A DNA stretch of 64,000 nucleotides from CAMDPA01 sp965223035 (lineage in GTDB: Bacteria; Pseudomonadota; Alphaproteobacteria; Rhizobiales; Hyphomicrobiaceae). The notes below the pieces were generated by a model. That model did not search any database. It was not told the DNA's origin and saw only the letters and a program-made list of their open reading frames with translations. A program made the position numbers and the translations under genes. Positions within the stretch are counted from its first letter, which is position 1, and the number at the start of each line of letters is the position of its first letter. The stretch covers positions 3,038,001-3,102,000 of the forward strand of contig OZ244980.1 in the NCBI GenBank assembly GCA_965223035.1. Direction: 5' to 3'. This document shows, one piece after another, positions 18,734 through 27,121 of the stretch.

Positions 18734-18757
18734 CCATTGGGACACCCCGCCCAATGG
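18734..18757 (-). terminator. Hairpin in the riboswitch expression platform
   Basis: Perfect 8-bp stem CCATTGGG / CCCAATGG with an 8-base loop, about 25 bases downstream of the aptamer on the minus strand. No T-run follows, so it may act with a nearby anti-structure or affect Rho loading rather than be a simple intrinsic terminator. Confidence 0.4.
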
Positions 18758-18774
18758 GTCAGACCAGCAGCAAT

Positions 18775-18990
18775 TGCGACGGCAGGTCTCCTGGCTCTCG
18801 GGTCCACGCCTCTGGCCGCCTTCCCAGGCCCCATGCTTACCAGGGGATCCCAGTGGCGTCGTGGCCATCGGCTCGCCGACTACAGTTGCGGGGGCAGCTG
18901 CGGCTTCCGGATACCGGCGCTCGATCGCGCGATCACCGGCCGACCGCATTCCCATTTCATTCCCTTGCGGGAAACCGTCGCAAGCTTGAT
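18775..18990 (-). promoter_or_regulatory. Cobalamin riboswitch
   Basis: Read on the minus strand, the conserved parts appear in order: a GGGAA..ATGGGAATGCGG block, CCCCGCAACTGTAG, GCCACTGGGA, CTGGGAAGGC, and the B12 box GCCAGGAGACCTGCC (18781-18797 on the plus strand). This is the standard adenosylcobalamin aptamer. It precedes the cytochrome c'-hupE-DUF1636-cobW-cobNGHIJ run by about 145 bases and should repress it when cobalamin is plentiful. Its 5' end is within some 45 bp of the divergent cobU start. Confidence 0.93.
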
Positions 18991-19030
18991 AACGTTCGGG
19001 TTCGTGTGCCGTCAATGGAAATCCGTCGCC

Positions 19031-19600
19031 GTGCCAACACCGGATCTACCCCAATTGGACTTGGTTCTCGGCGGCGCCCGCTCGGGCAAAAGTCGTTATG
19101 CTGAGCGGATGGCGATGCGGTATCCGTCGCCATGGACCTACATCGCCACCGCCCAGGCTTTCGACGATGAGATGCTCGCCCGCATTCGATCGCATCGCCA
19201 ACGCCGCGGCGACGGGTGGGCGACGATCGAAGCGCCGCTGCAGCTGACCGAAGGCTTGATCCGCGCGCAAGCCAATGATGGCGCACTGCTGATCGACTGC
19301 TTGACGCTGTGGCTGAGCAACGTCATGCATGCGGATCGCCACGTCGATGGTGCGATCGATCAGCTGTGCCAGGCGATGGCTGAGCGCAAACGACCGCTGG
19401 TCGTGGTCTCCAACGAGGTCGGACTCGGGATCGTTCCCGACAATCCGTTGGCGCGCCGATTTCGAGACGCCCAGGGCCGCCTCAACCAACGCGTTGCCGG
19501 TCTCGCCGATCGGGTGACCTTGATGGTCGCGGGATTGCCGCTCACCGTGAAGCCTGCCGGAGCGGTGCCAACTGGAGGATCAGCCGATGACCATGACTGA
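19031..19600 (+). CDS. cobU: Adenosylcobinamide kinase / guanylyltransferase
   Basis: Phosphorylates adenosylcobinamide and transfers GMP to it (CobP in the aerobic nomenclature). P-loop GGARSGKS is near residue 13; DCLTLWLSN and VSNEVGLGIVPDNPLAR are family blocks. No ATG is available; GTG at 19031 is chosen, giving 189 residues, while GTG at 19004 or a TTG near 19055 are alternatives. No clear ribosome-binding site is seen. It overlaps cobO by 14 bp. The frame continues upstream through the antisense of the riboswitch, which is not coding. Confidence 0.9.
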   Translation: MPTPDLPQLDLVLGGARSGKSRYAERMAMRYPSPWTYIATAQAFDDEMLARIRSHRQRRGDGWATIEAPLQLTEGLIRAQANDGALLIDCLTLWLSNVMHADRHVDGAIDQLCQAMAERKRPLVVVSNEVGLGIVPDNPLARRFRDAQGRLNQRVAGLADRVTLMVAGLPLTVKPAGAVPTGGSADDHD

Positions 19601-20210
19601 GCAAAACGGCGGCGCAAGCGGTGACCGGCACAGGGCCAAGATGCAAAAGCGCAAGGCCGTGCAAGACGCCGAGGTGGCCGGCAAGACCCTCGAAAAAGGC
19701 CTCCTCATGGTCCACACCGGGCGCGGCAAAGGCAAATCAACCGCAGCCTGGGGCCTGATGCTGCGCGCGTTGGGCCGGGGCGTACGGGTCGGGATCGTGC
19801 AGTTCGGCAAGGGCGCCTGGGAGACCGGGGAGCGCGCCGCGATCGAGCGGTTTGGCAATCAAATCTCTTGGCACACCTTGGGGGAAGGCTTCACCTGGGA
19901 GACCCAGGACCACGCGCGCGATGTCGCCGCGGCCCAGCGCGCCTGGAGCCAAGCCTGCGCCTTGATGGATGACGACAGCATCGGTCTATTGATTCTTGAC
20001 GAGCTCAATATCACGCTGCGGTATGACCATCTGCCGCTCGCCGACGTGGTTGAGCGGCTGCGGACGCGGCGTCAGGATCTGCACATCGTCGTCACCGGAC
20101 GCAACGCCAAGCCGGAGTTGATCGAAGCCGCCGACCTGGTGACGGAGATGACGCTCGTCAAGCATCACTTCGCAGCCGGCGTCAAAGCCCAGCCCGGGAT
20201 TGAGTATTAG
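19587..20210 (+). CDS. cobO: Cob(I)yrinic acid a,c-diamide adenosyltransferase
   Basis: Attaches the 5'-deoxyadenosyl group to the reduced corrin (CobA/CobO family). 207 residues; the P-loop HTGRGKGKSTAAWG is near residue 44. Further conserved blocks are VQFGKGAWETGER and LLILDELNITLRYDHL, with the C-terminal HHFAAGVKAQPGIEY hallmark. The start lies inside the end of cobU (14-bp overlap). Confidence 0.95.
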   Translation: MTMTEQNGGASGDRHRAKMQKRKAVQDAEVAGKTLEKGLLMVHTGRGKGKSTAAWGLMLRALGRGVRVGIVQFGKGAWETGERAAIERFGNQISWHTLGEGFTWETQDHARDVAAAQRAWSQACALMDDDSIGLLILDELNITLRYDHLPLADVVERLRTRRQDLHIVVTGRNAKPELIEAADLVTEMTLVKHHFAAGVKAQPGIEY

Positions 20211-20320
20211 CGTGGCGGCAAACGCTGGCCCGCCTGGGCGGCGACGACTACGGCTTTTTGGGCAACACGGCATCGGGCTGGCAAGCGCGCGCCGGCAACT
20301 GAGGCAACGGGATCTTCTGC

Positions 20321-21799
20321 ATGCGTGCCATCATGTTGGCCGGCACCGGCTCCGACGTGGGCAAATCATTGATTGTTGCCGGTCTCGCGCGGCTGTTCCA
20401 ACGTCGCGGTGCCCGCGTCAGACCGTTCAAACCGCAGAACATGTCGAACAATGCGGCGGTGACGGCGGACGGCGGTGAGATCGGGCGTGCACAGGCCTTG
20501 CAGGCCCGCGCCGCCGGCGTCGCGCCTAGCGTCCACATGAACCCGGTGCTGCTTAAACCGCAAACCGAGACGGGCGCGCAAGTGATCGTGCAAGGACGGC
20601 TGTGGCAACACGCACGCGCCGCCGCGTTCCAGGCCCTGAAGCCGCAGTTGATGGCACCGGTTTTGGCCAGTTTTCAAACGCTGCTGGCGCAGGCTGATCT
20701 GGTTTTGGTGGAAGGGGCCGGCTCTGCCGCCGAGGTCAATTTGCGTGCTGGTGATCTGGCCAATTTCGGTTTTGCGCGCGCCGCCGGCGTGCCGGTCATT
20801 GTCATCGGCGACATCGATCGCGGCGGCGTGATCGCCAGCCTGGTGGGCACCAAGGCGGTGCTGGCTGCCGACGATGCCGCGTTGATCCAAGGCTTTATCG
20901 TCAACAAATTTCGGGGGGATCCAACCCTGTTCGCCGATGGCATGCGGATGGTGGCGGAACACACGGGCTGGTCGCCGCTCGGCCTAGTCCCTTACTTCGA
21001 GGCCGCGCGCAGGCTGCCCGCCGAGGATGTGCTCGGATTGACGGATCTGACGGCGCAAGCTGGCCAAGGCAACGTCATCGCGGTGCTCAATTACGCGCGC
21101 ATCGCCAACTTCGACGAGTTTGATCCACTCCGGTTTGAGCCCGCGATCGATCTGCAGTTCGTAAGGCCAGGCACACCGCTTCCCGCTGCCGCCAAGCTCG
21201 TCATCCTGCCGGGCTCCAAGTCCACCATCGCCGACCTGCAGATGGTACGCGAAACCGGATGGGACATCGACCTTGCCGCCCATGTCAGACGCGGCGGCAT
21301 GGTGCTTGGAATCTGTGGCGGCTACCAGATGCTGGGCCGCAGCATCAGCGATCCCAGTGGCATCGAAGGACCGGTGGGGACGGTGGCGGGATTGGGGTAT
21401 CTGGATGTCGACACCACCCTCACCAGCGACAAGACGTTGCGTCATGTGGCCGGGCAAAGCCTGCCCGATGGACAGCCGTTTCAAGGCTATGAGATGCACG
21501 TCGGGCACACCGACGGCCCGGGTTGTCAACGGCCGCTGCTGGTGTTCGACGATGGCCGCAGCGATGGCGCCACGAGCGACGGTGGACTCGTGGCCGGCTG
21601 CTATGTTCACGGACTATTTGCCGATAACGATCAACGTCGCGCGTGGCTCGACAGGCTCGACGCAGCAGCGTCCGCCCTCGATTATCATGCCGTCGTAGAG
21701 CGCACCCTCGACGCCCTCGCCACCCACCTTGAGCAGCATCTCGACTGCGATCGGCTGCTTGCCTTGGCGCGTACGCCGCGCCTAGATCATCGCGCCTGA
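20321..21799 (+). CDS. cobQ: Cobyric acid synthase (glutamine-hydrolysing)
   Basis: Amidates four carboxyls of adenosylcobyrinic acid a,c-diamide. 492 residues: an N-terminal ATP-binding DTBS-like domain (MLAGTGSDVGKSLIVAGL, FKPQNMSNNA) and a C-terminal class I glutaminase-like domain with the Cys in LGICGGYQMLG and the His in CYVHGLF. The last residues (LDHRA) and the stop codon are encoded by the palindromic repeat starting at 21782, so the original C-terminus has been replaced over a few residues. Confidence 0.95.
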   Translation: MRAIMLAGTGSDVGKSLIVAGLARLFQRRGARVRPFKPQNMSNNAAVTADGGEIGRAQALQARAAGVAPSVHMNPVLLKPQTETGAQVIVQGRLWQHARAAAFQALKPQLMAPVLASFQTLLAQADLVLVEGAGSAAEVNLRAGDLANFGFARAAGVPVIVIGDIDRGGVIASLVGTKAVLAADDAALIQGFIVNKFRGDPTLFADGMRMVAEHTGWSPLGLVPYFEAARRLPAEDVLGLTDLTAQAGQGNVIAVLNYARIANFDEFDPLRFEPAIDLQFVRPGTPLPAAAKLVILPGSKSTIADLQMVRETGWDIDLAAHVRRGGMVLGICGGYQMLGRSISDPSGIEGPVGTVAGLGYLDVDTTLTSDKTLRHVAGQSLPDGQPFQGYEMHVGHTDGPGCQRPLLVFDDGRSDGATSDGGLVAGCYVHGLFADNDQRRAWLDRLDAAASALDYHAVVERTLDALATHLEQHLDCDRLLALARTPRLDHRA

Positions 21800-21935
21800 A
21801 ATCGGAACCGCAACGCCGATTCCAATTGCGCCGGTTCCGATTTAAGGCGCAAAGAGGATCGCTGTTAAAGTGGAGAGCAACTTTCTGCCTTTAATCGGGA
21901 TCGTTCCGATTCCGATTAAAGGCAGGTTGCTCTAG
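21782..21935. repeat. CTAG palindromic repeat, two-hairpin copy overlapping the cobQ stop (copy 3)
   Basis: 154 bp, with the same two-hairpin layout and the same CTAG ends as copy 1. The cobQ stop TGA (21797-21799) is inside it; here the unit reads CGCCTGAAAT where other copies read CGCCTTAAAT. Differences from copy 1 in the second hairpin are paired (GATTAAAGG with CTTTAATC), keeping the stem. Confidence 0.9.
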
Positions 21936-22032
21936 CGAATTGAACCGAGCCGCGCAGGTGCGCTGCTTGTTGAGCGGGACGGCAAGGCTGATCCGTCTGA
22001 AGCGGAAATGATCGCAAAGCGCAAGCTTTGTC

Positions 22033-22698
22033 TCAGCCGTCCGTTTCAATCTCGCTGTCCACGAATATTTTATAGCTTTGCGACTTGGGCTTGTCCCGGT
22101 CTTCGGCGTTGACATAGGCGATCGAACTTTGCCCCTTGAGACGCGCCGGCAGAATCATCACCCTGACGAAGCGGCTCGGGCGATCGGCGACGGCTTGCGC
22201 AAACACCGGAACCGGCCCGGCCTCGAACCACGCGCAGCCTGGCGCATAGCTCGTCGCGTGGCCATCGGTGTCGATCCGAATGCCGCCATCGATGAGACAG
22301 CGGATGCCGGGCCCTTGGTGGGTGTGCAGATAAGCGCAGCCGCCCGGTGGAAAGGAAACGCTGTCGGCCCGCATCAACACGGCATCGGCGATTGGCCACG
22401 ACAGCGGCGCACTCAATAGGCTCACGGACCGACCGGCGCCGTCAACGGCGACCGCGGGCACCTCAGGCGCGGCCAACTCCCAGCGCCAGAGGGTCGCCCC
22501 GTCCGGGCCGGCCAGCACTTGGCCGGCGCCGCGTCCATGCCAGGCGGTATCGGTGGCATAGGTGTGACCGGCCACGTCGATGGCGCCGTTGGCAACGTAG
22601 ATGACCCGGTTGATCCGATCCTCGGGCAACCCGAGCGTGCTGCTCGACGCCAAGGTGTCGACGATCAGTCTGAGATGGAAGCTGGGCGGTGTCGGCAC
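22033..22698 (-). CDS. Cupin-fold protein coupled to a crotonase
   Basis: About 221 residues from a GTG at 22698, preceded by an AAGGAGAC ribosome-binding site that begins just after the stop of the upstream crotonase gene. The middle shows a cupin-like metal site: FPPGGCAYLHTHQGPGIRCLIDGG followed by WFEAGPVPVFAQA. The first half has a second, less conserved beta-barrel. The enzyme activity is not known. Coupling with an enoyl-CoA hydratase-like gene suggests a shared catabolic step, which is inference. The frame to 22758 overlaps the crotonase and is not used. Confidence 0.7.
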   Translation of the reverse strand: MPTPPSFHLRLIVDTLASSSTLGLPEDRINRVIYVANGAIDVAGHTYATDTAWHGRGAGQVLAGPDGATLWRWELAAPEVPAVAVDGAGRSVSLLSAPLSWPIADAVLMRADSVSFPPGGCAYLHTHQGPGIRCLIDGGIRIDTDGHATSYAPGCAWFEAGPVPVFAQAVADRPSRFVRVMILPARLKGQSSIAYVNAEDRDKPKSQSYKIFVDSEIETDG

Positions 22699-22708
22699 GC
22701 AGTCTCCT

Positions 22709-23515
22709 TCACGATCCCTTGAACTGCGGCGGGCGCTTGGCGTGAAACGCCTCCACACCTTCTCTGAAATCGTCTGACTGACGCAGTCGGCTGTAGCAAT
22801 GGCCTTCCAGCTCGATGGCGACCGTCAGCATGGCGTCCTCGGTATCGTTGAGCAGCTTTTTGGCGGTGCGCTGCGCCAACGGGGAAAACGTGAGCAGGTC
22901 CTCAACCAGGGCGTCGGTACATGCTTCCAATTGCTGATCGGCGACGCAGTCCGTTGCCACGCCCCAATCGTGGGCCTGCCTCCCGGTGATCCTGCGCGAG
23001 CGCATTACGATATCCTTGGTGCGCGTCACCCCGATCATCTTTTGCAAACGCGCTGATCCACCGGAGCCGGGGATTTGTCCGAGTTTTTGCTCCGGCAACG
23101 CATAAAGGCAGGTCTCCGAGGCGAGACGAAAATCGCAGGCCAACGACAGCTCGAAGCCCACCCCAAAGCAGTAGCCGCGATTGGCTGCGATTACCGGTTT
23201 CGTGCAGCGCGCGGGCGCGGCGATGTTCCAGGCGAGCTTGGAGACGTGCTCCGGCGAGGCCTCAAGGAAGCCTTTGATGTTGCCGCCGGAAGAAAAGTGC
23301 TTGCCGATTGACCGCAAAACGATGATCCGCACCTCTGGGTCGGCGTCGAGCGCTTCGAACACCAACCGCAGCTGGTCGCGTTGCCCCATCTCGATGACAT
23401 TGAGCGGGGGTCGATCGAGCACGACGTCAACGCGCTGCCGGCTCAGATGACGTTCCACCCGGAAGCCGTCGAGGCTGGCAAGTCGCGGATCGGTAAAGGG
23501 CACGCGTTCGGTCAT
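22709..23515 (-). CDS. Enoyl-CoA hydratase/isomerase (crotonase) family protein
   Basis: 268 residues. VVLDRPPLNVIEM and the oxyanion-hole segment HFSSGGNIKGFL are near residues 30-80. Glutamates at both hydratase positions appear present (GFELSLACDF and LPEQKLGQIPGSGG), so a true hydratase is possible. The substrate cannot be told from the sequence. It is translationally close to the cupin gene (10 bp to its GTG) and divergent from the small secreted protein gene to the right. Confidence 0.85.
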   Translation of the reverse strand: MTERVPFTDPRLASLDGFRVERHLSRQRVDVVLDRPPLNVIEMGQRDQLRLVFEALDADPEVRIIVLRSIGKHFSSGGNIKGFLEASPEHVSKLAWNIAAPARCTKPVIAANRGYCFGVGFELSLACDFRLASETCLYALPEQKLGQIPGSGGSARLQKMIGVTRTKDIVMRSRRITGRQAHDWGVATDCVADQQLEACTDALVEDLLTFSPLAQRTAKKLLNDTEDAMLTVAIELEGHCYSRLRQSDDFREGVEAFHAKRPPQFKGS

Positions 23516-23715
23516 CTTGGCATCGGTCCCAGTTGGATTGTTCGCCCTGTTATCGATCGAGTTCGCGCCGGGCCGCCGGGCCGCACGCCGCGCCCTGTCC
23601 GACCGTCAGCTAACCAGCATTGGCCGGCCTCGCCAAGCGCACCTCTCAACGCTCGCAACGGCCCGTAGCCGCATGCTAGGCTCCTGATTGTTGAAACGTT
23701 GCGGAGACCAGAGGC

Positions 23716-24153
23716 ATGCGCTCGATCATTTTGGACCACGTTGCTTGGCTGAAGCAAGGCTGTTGGCAAGCGGCGTTAGCGGTCGCCCTGTTGCTGTTGG
23801 CGGCGGCAACGGCGCGGGCTGACGCGATCGATGGCCAATGGTGCGACGGCAGCAAGCATTTCAAGATCGATGGTCCCAACATCGTCACACCCGGCGGCAA
23901 CGTCATTACGGGCAACTACGGGCGCCACGATTTCAGTTACGTTGTCCCGGATGGCGAAGTGGGCGCCGGCGAGAACGTCGACATGCAATTGCTCGACGAG
24001 GAGCACGTGCGCGTCAGTTTTGGAACCTCAGCACCAAAAATCTGGCGCCGGTGCAAGGTCACGAGTTGGCTGATCGCACCTTGGGTTGACACCGCTCAAG
24101 CGGCGCCAACGCGAGGCACACAGATAATCGCTAGAGCAACTTTCTGCCTTTAA
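23716..24153 (+). CDS. Small secreted protein of unknown function, C-terminus altered by a repeat
   Basis: 145 residues. A signal peptide is visible: hydrophobic AALAVALLLLAAATARADA, cleavage near residue 37. The mature part holds DGQWCDGSKHFKIDGPNIVTPGG and ends with a second Cys in RRCKV, resembling small periplasmic beta-sheet proteins of alphaproteobacteria. The last seven or so codons and the stop come from the palindromic repeat starting at 24131, so the natural end was probably nearby. No function can be named. Confidence 0.65.
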   Translation: MRSIILDHVAWLKQGCWQAALAVALLLLAAATARADAIDGQWCDGSKHFKIDGPNIVTPGGNVITGNYGRHDFSYVVPDGEVGAGENVDMQLLDEEHVRVSFGTSAPKIWRRCKVTSWLIAPWVDTAQAAPTRGTQIIARATFCL

Positions 24154-24197
24154 TCGGAACCGCAAAGCCGGTTCCGATTAAAGGCGCGATGATCTAG
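24131..24197. repeat. CTAG palindromic repeat, short copy in reverse orientation (copy 4)
   Basis: 67 bp, starting CTAGAGCAACTTTCTGCC and ending GCGATGATCTAG, with a central hairpin TTTAATCGGAACCG / CGGTTCCGATTAAA. Both ends keep CTAG. The TAA at 24151-24153 inside it is the stop of the secreted-protein gene. Confidence 0.9.
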
Positions 24198-24204
24198 GCT
24201 CACA

Positions 24205-24275
24205 GATGATCGCTCCTGAACTGCAGGGCAACATTCTGCGTTCAAGCGGAACCCGCCCGGTTCCGCTTGAACGCT
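24205..24275. repeat. Diverged palindromic repeat copy (copy 5)
   Basis: AGATGATCGCTCCTGAACTG and GGGCAACATTCTGCG match the middle of the long repeat (AGATGATCGCTCTTAAAGTG, GAGCAACTTTCTGCC). The following hairpin is TTCAAGCGGAACC / GGTTCCGCTTGAA: both arms changed in step relative to the common TTTAATCGGAACC form. Confidence 0.7.
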
Positions 24276-24352
24276 CGGTTGTCAAGTGTTCCGGATCGAA
24301 CGCGTCGATCCGGGTCAAGGTCGCCTGGTCTAAACCGACGACCCAAACCGCA

Positions 24353-24892
24353 TCAGCGGCCCAGGACGGTAAGTTTCACGCGCGCGAGCCCAGCTGAGCG
24401 CATGCCGACCACGCCCGCTGCCGCTCGCGACAGATCGATGATGCGGCCCCGGATGAATGGTCCGCGGTCATTGATCTTCACCACGACGGAGCGCTTGTTC
24501 GACAGATTGGTGACTTTGACGCGCGTGCCGAACGGTAATGAGCGGTGGGCTGCCGTCATCGCGTTGGGATTAAACCAACCCCCGGAAGCAACGCGTTGCG
24601 GTTGCCAGTAGAAGGAGGCGATGCCGACTTGCGCGCCCGAGCCGCTGGTGACGTTACGCGGTTTGGCGGCGCGGGCGGATTTTTTGTTCGCCTTGCGCCG
24701 GGTGTTTTTCGCTCGTATCGGCGGCGCCGCGCGCTTGGCCTTTTTGCGGGCGGATGGTTTGGCCTTCGGCGCTTTTGTGAACACGCTCTCAAGCCACAGA
24801 TCGTTGGTATCATAGGCTGCGTTGGCCGCACCGGTGCTCAGACCGTAGGCAAGGCAAAGCAGCCCGCACAGGGCAGAAGTCCACCGTGTCAT
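24353..24892 (-). CDS. rlpA: RlpA-like double-psi beta-barrel lipid-wall protein
   Basis: 179 residues. A signal peptide ends near ANAAYD, followed by a very basic Lys/Arg/Ala-rich linker (residues 40-80). The RlpA-like domain follows, with GIASFYW, ASGGWFNPNAMTAAHRSLP, FGTRVKV and KINDRGPFIRGRIIDLSR. The aspartate in the NDRGPF motif is present. RlpA-type enzymes cleave denuded glycans of peptidoglycan; this protein lacks a SPOR domain, so septal targeting is not shown. It stands alone. Confidence 0.88.
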   Translation of the reverse strand: MTRWTSALCGLLCLAYGLSTGAANAAYDTNDLWLESVFTKAPKAKPSARKKAKRAAPPIRAKNTRRKANKKSARAAKPRNVTSGSGAQVGIASFYWQPQRVASGGWFNPNAMTAAHRSLPFGTRVKVTNLSNKRSVVVKINDRGPFIRGRIIDLSRAAAGVVGMRSAGLARVKLTVLGR

Positions 24893-25622
24893 GATGTCTC
24901 CAATGCGATTTGTTCGGGAATGAAGGGGCGCAACGCCCCGTCAGGTTGGTGTCGGCATGGCAGCCGCGGGACCGCATCGAGTTATGCGGGCTGGGCCGTC
25001 ATCCCGTGCGGGCCATTGCATTCGGCCCCACCATTTCAGTGATCGCTGCGTTTGTCGGCCGGAACCCTAGCCAGCGATCACAGTTCTGTACCCCTGGCTC
25101 CGGCGGCGGGGAAAAAACCACCGGGATTTGGCTGCGTCAAGACCTCAATTGTTGCATTTGGTCGCAAGCCGATCGGTTTGATCTATCAATGTTTTCTCTA
25201 GGTTCACGATGGGGCGCTTCAGCTTCATGCCTGCCATGCAATCGATGCAGGACGTACACCCTCTGTTTTCCAGGCAGGCGCCGACAACGGGTCAAACGGC
25301 AACCCACCAGCACGCCTTGCGCCCATTCGGCTCTCGCTCAGCACAAACCCTTAGGGCGGTTCGGTGGTCCTAGGGACCATCCTGCACCCGGCCTGCCGCC
25401 AAGCATCGAACCGAGCTGCGAAATGGGCCTGTCAGCCTAAGTCGGAATCGCCCTGCCGGCGCGTTGCCCCGTCGACCACCCACGGCCCGCTGGTGTGAGC
25501 GGCCAGGCAAGGCAGCGGAACGGGTCCAGCTCTCTGCAAAACGCTAAGGCGCCGCTGATCACCGAGCCGAGCAGGCACCGCCTTGCATTTTGCCGGCCGC
25601 GACCTTATAGCCTGACAGCAGC

Positions 25623-25664
<42 letters not shown>

Positions 25665-25716
25665 TGCGGACCAACCTTGGCACACGGGACGTAAACCCCT
25701 CCAATATCACAGCTTT

Positions 25717-25756
25717 TTGCGCGTTCTGGCGGTCTTCGCATCGCAAGAACGCGCAA
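25717..25756. repeat. Perfect 11-bp inverted repeat with 18-base loop
   Basis: Arms TTGCGCGTTCT (25717-25727) and AGAACGCGCAA (25746-25756). It lies 54 bases after the tRNA-Ser fragment. It could be a terminator-like hairpin or a recombinase core-type site. Confidence 0.55.
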
Positions 25757-25916
25757 TGGACTTAACGCGAACATCTGCTCAGACTCCCCCCACTGACTCC
25801 CCCCACTATTCCCGCAGCGTTCCCGCCCAGCAAACTTGCCGCCAGCTACAGCTGGCTGACCACCGCGAACGCGATGCGGGCAAGCCCGACGCAGATCGCT
25901 GAACGACGCCGATGTT

Positions 25917-26095
25917 TGAGTTCGGCAAGACAGGAGGGGCTTGGTAGGGCTGGACCGAGGCAGGGAATTTGTTTCTCAATATTCAGCGCCCCAACTGAAT
26001 TTGGCAAGGCATGGCTTGGCTGGGCACGGTCGGGCAGGGCAAGGCAGGGATTTTTTCTCGATTATCAGCGTCCAATTTGAGTTTGGCATGGCGAT
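25917..26095. repeat. Degenerate tandem repeat, about 80-bp period
   Basis: Two full units and a third start. Each runs from TTGAGTTCGGCAAG-like sequence (TGAATTTGGCAAGG, TTTGAGTTTGGCATGG) through GGCTTGG and GGCAGGGA plus a T-rich stretch to TATTCAGCGCC / TATCAGCGTCC. The GGCAAGGC core repeats within units. It lies directly before the Fic pseudogene. Confidence 0.6.
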
Positions 26096-26140
26096 GTGAG
26101 GCGGAAAAATGATCTTTAACCGCACAGACGACGACGCGGC

Positions 26141-26510
26141 ATGATGGACGACGATTCAGCGCGGAGGTTTCAGACCGAAAGCAACCGCATCGAAGGCATC
26201 ACCGAGACATCGGACGCGGAAGTCGCCGCCCTCAAGCACTTTGTTGCCAGCGAGAGCCCGACGATCAAAAGCGTGTCGAATTACGTGGCGATTATCCAAC
26301 CCGGCGCAGTGTTACGGACGCGCAAGGGCCTAAACGTTCGCGTCGGCGAGCACGTCGCTCCGCCCGGTGGCGGCGATATACGATCCGAACTGCGATGGAT
26401 CTTGAACGACGCCTTGTCCGGCGTGCACCCTATCATGTCCACCAGCGGTATGAGACCCTGCACCCGTTGACAAGCTTCGCGTGCTGCTTATGCCGATCGT
26501 GAATAAACCG
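26141..26510 (+). pseudogene. Fic-domain protein, truncated and frameshifted
   Basis: The first 95 or so codons match the N-terminal half of Fic proteins: FQTESNRIEGI carries the inhibitory S-x-x-x-E-G type motif, and VRVGEHVAPPGGGDIR follows. Near 26430 the frame shifts; the other frame continues HPYHVHQRYETLHPLTS, where an intact protein would go on to HPFxDGNGR. The AMPylation loop is absent, so it cannot be active. A second, intact Fic gene is at 41729. Confidence 0.75.
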
Positions 26511-26529
26511 ATGCCGTGTTGAGCATCCC

Positions 26530-26955
26530 ATGAAACGCTTGATTATCAGCGTTGGCTTTTTGCTCGTCTCGCCAGCCATGGCCCAAGATCGGCCACGCGA
26601 GATGCTCGACCTCAGCGATCGGTACACCTACCTTGCACACGTCGTACGCGTCGTGGACGGCGATACAATTGATGTCGATATCGATCTGGGCTTCAACACC
26701 TGGCGGCGCGATGAGCGCCTGCGGCTGGCACGCATCAATGCACCGGAGGTGAGAGGACCGGAGCGTGCGGCCGGATTTGCGGCCAAGGCCGCGTTGCGCC
26801 AGCGCATCGAAGGCAAGTGGTTGATCATGCGCACGTTACCTGATCGTCGTGGTCATCAGCGCAAAGGCAGTTTCGGCCGCTACCTCGCCGAGATCTACGA
26901 CCGGGGCCAGAACATCAATGATTGGCTGATGGATCAGGGGCTGGCGAAGTTATAG
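26530..26955 (+). CDS. Thermonuclease (SNase)-family protein, probably exported
   Basis: 141 residues. A signal peptide is likely: KRLIISVGFLLVSPAMAQ. The SNase core is visible as VVDGDTIDVDIDLGF, RLRLARINAPEVRG and a later WLMDQGLAKL end. The Asp and Arg of the active site (D in VVDGDT, R in RLARINAPE) are present. The family cuts DNA or RNA using Ca2+. Similar short SNases are common in phages and islands of alphaproteobacteria. Confidence 0.8.
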   Translation: MKRLIISVGFLLVSPAMAQDRPREMLDLSDRYTYLAHVVRVVDGDTIDVDIDLGFNTWRRDERLRLARINAPEVRGPERAAGFAAKAALRQRIEGKWLIMRTLPDRRGHQRKGSFGRYLAEIYDRGQNINDWLMDQGLAKL

Positions 26956-27094
26956 GTGCGCCGCGGCAAGGCCTCTCGTCGCGTTCGTCGTTGATCGTGG
27001 CTCGCGGTCGCCGCCTGCCCTTTGGCCAACGCACGGCCTGCAGACCCAATCCGACAATTTCCTGCATGACATGTTTAAATGAGGCTTGTCATCC

Positions 27095-27111
27095 ATACGC
27101 AATAAGCGTAT
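27095..27111. promoter_or_regulatory. ATACGC-N5-GCGTAT operator-like palindrome
   Basis: Perfect 6-bp arms with a 5-base spacer (AATAA), 11 bp upstream of the first gene of a two-gene unit whose second product has an Xre-type HTH. A candidate autoregulatory site. Confidence 0.55.
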
Positions 27112-27121
27112 AAAAACAGTC

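Noticed and set aside
18737..19030. Extension of the cobU frame upstream through the riboswitch region
   Set aside because: The translated sequence is the antisense of the cobalamin riboswitch and resembles no CobU N-terminus; CobU starts with LDLVLGGARSGKS close to the GTG at 19031.
25784..25807. Short CTCCCCCCACT direct repeats as a start of a CRISPR array
   Set aside because: Only two short units with no spacer-length separation and no cas genes; simple local duplication.
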